Of a stretch of DNA of 46,965 nucleotides, positions 46,494 through 46,965 are shown piece after piece. The position numbers were made by a program, and so were the translations under genes. The notes below the pieces were generated by a model. That model saw only the letters and a list, made by a program, of their open reading frames with translations. It did no database searches and was not told the DNA's origin. Each line of letters begins with the position of its first letter. The stretch's first letter is position 1. The stretch is from Actinomycetes bacterium (GTDB lineage: Bacteria > Actinomycetota > CALGFH01): contig DASYUT010000323.1 in NCBI GenBank assembly GCA_036000965.1, positions 1 to 46,965 of the forward strand. Reading direction: 5' to 3'.

Positions 46494-46965
46494 CTACCGC
46501 TCGAGGGCGCCGCGGTCGTCGTAGGGGCGCGGGCCGGTGCCGGTGTTGGCCACGCCGGGGTCGTCGACCCGGGCGTGGCCCTGGGCGTCGCTGGCCTGCT
46601 GCCCGCTGGCCCCGGAGGCGGCCGAGTCGACCGCGGGCGAGCCCGCGCCCAGGCGGAAGTCGCCCGCGCCGGCGCCGGCGAACCGCGGGTTGGCCTGCAG
46701 GCCGTGTGGCTCCTGCCCGCTGGCCGCCCGGAACGCCGCCAGCGAGGCGTAGCCGGTCGAGCCCCAGGTGTACATGACCGCGGCGGCGCGCAGAAACACC
46801 AGGTTGGCGTCCACGGTCGTGCCGGCGACCGAGGTGGCGTCGACGCGGATGTTGCCCCTGGTGCGGGGGGAGCCGATGGCGTTGTCGACGCTGAGGTTGT
46901 TGGCCACGGTGGCGCCGGGGGAGTCGCCCTCGACGTTGATGCCGGCGGTGACGTTGTCGTAGACG
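46494..46965 (-). CDS. Right-handed beta-helix protein, C-terminal fragment (runs off the window)
   Basis: This is the 3' part of a minus-strand gene that continues beyond 46965. The frame is open to the window edge, and the visible coils VYDNVTAGINVEGDSPGATV and ANNLSVDNA, with spacing of Val/Asn/Gly, fit a parallel beta-helix (pectate-lyase-like) repeat. The following ANPRFAGAGAGDFRLGAGSPAVDSA is the usual end of extracellular proteins of this type. The final ~45 residues are Gly/Ala/Asp-rich. It probably acts outside the cell on or as part of a polysaccharide. An internal GTG at 46907 is not a true start. Confidence 0.78.
   Translation of the reverse strand, partial: VYDNVTAGINVEGDSPGATVANNLSVDNAIGSPRTRGNIRVDATSVAGTTVDANLVFLRAAAVMYTWGSTGYASLAAFRAASGQEPHGLQANPRFAGAGAGDFRLGAGSPAVDSAASGASGQQASDAQGHARVDDPGVANTGTGPRPYDDRGALER

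Noticed and set aside
46494-46907. A complete small gene starting at the GTG at 46907
   Set aside because: The frame stays open to the window edge with beta-helix repeats upstream of that GTG, so the gene starts outside the window.

Overview
The window is very GC-rich DNA (GTG and TTG starts are common, and wobble positions are almost all G or C) from an actinobacterium. The taxonomic evidence is actinobacterial-type markers: a NIT-domain sensor kinase followed by a DUF742 protein (half of a 'conservon'), a DivIVA-domain coiled-coil protein, HisN-like sequence, and an rplY/ctc-pth pair. No rRNA, tRNA, CRISPR array, integrase or insertion sequence was seen. The genus cannot be read from this sequence.

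Layout. 1-5790: start of an amino-acid permease and a chimeric HisC/partial-HisN aminotransferase on the minus strand, divergent from a large regulator and an S9 peptidase. 6038-12168: small-conductance channel-like protein, ribosomal protein L25, peptidyl-tRNA hydrolase, a two-gene ABC exporter, and a PLP threonine/serine dehydratase. 12212-27012: IclR regulator divergent from a flavin reductase, then an APC permease, a zinc-ribbon membrane protein and a long plus-strand operon: glutamine-synthetase-family ligase, three glutamate-synthase-like subunits (GlxB/C/D = MgsA/B/C type), a 163-residue unknown, a DAO-family FAD oxidoreductase, an acyl-CoA-dehydrogenase-fold protein and a DUF1989-GcvT fusion. 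27205-31687: CYTH fragment, lipoprotein, MarR regulator, YceI protein, cupredoxin and a His-rich membrane protein. 31730-40373: minus-strand operon soxB, fused soxD-soxA, soxG, fhs, fchA, with an XRE-cupin regulator upstream. 40827-46965: VapBC, DUF742, NIT kinase, solute-binding lipoprotein, DivIVA protein and the end of a beta-helix protein.

How it fits together. The two large operons together encode the enzyme classes of the N-methylglutamate pathway: gamma-glutamyl-alkylamide ligase, N-methylglutamate synthase (three subunits) and a four-part sarcosine-oxidase/N-methylglutamate-dehydrogenase complex. Such a complex delivers a methyl group to tetrahydrofolate. FchA and Fhs would then take methenyl-THF through formyl-THF to formate with ATP recovery. 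A sarcosine/dimethylglycine route is the main alternative reading. Unusual parts are the SoxD-SoxA fusion, the double-DUF1989-GcvT fusion, an acyl-CoA-dehydrogenase homologue without the usual catalytic Glu, and the unknown 163-residue protein. A decayed glxD end lies beside the regulator.

A second theme is structural. Many loci carry short in-phase tandem repeats, mostly in protein linkers or just upstream of genes, and several perfect inverted repeats lie between genes. Some look like terminators; others sit where operators or leader structures would be expected.
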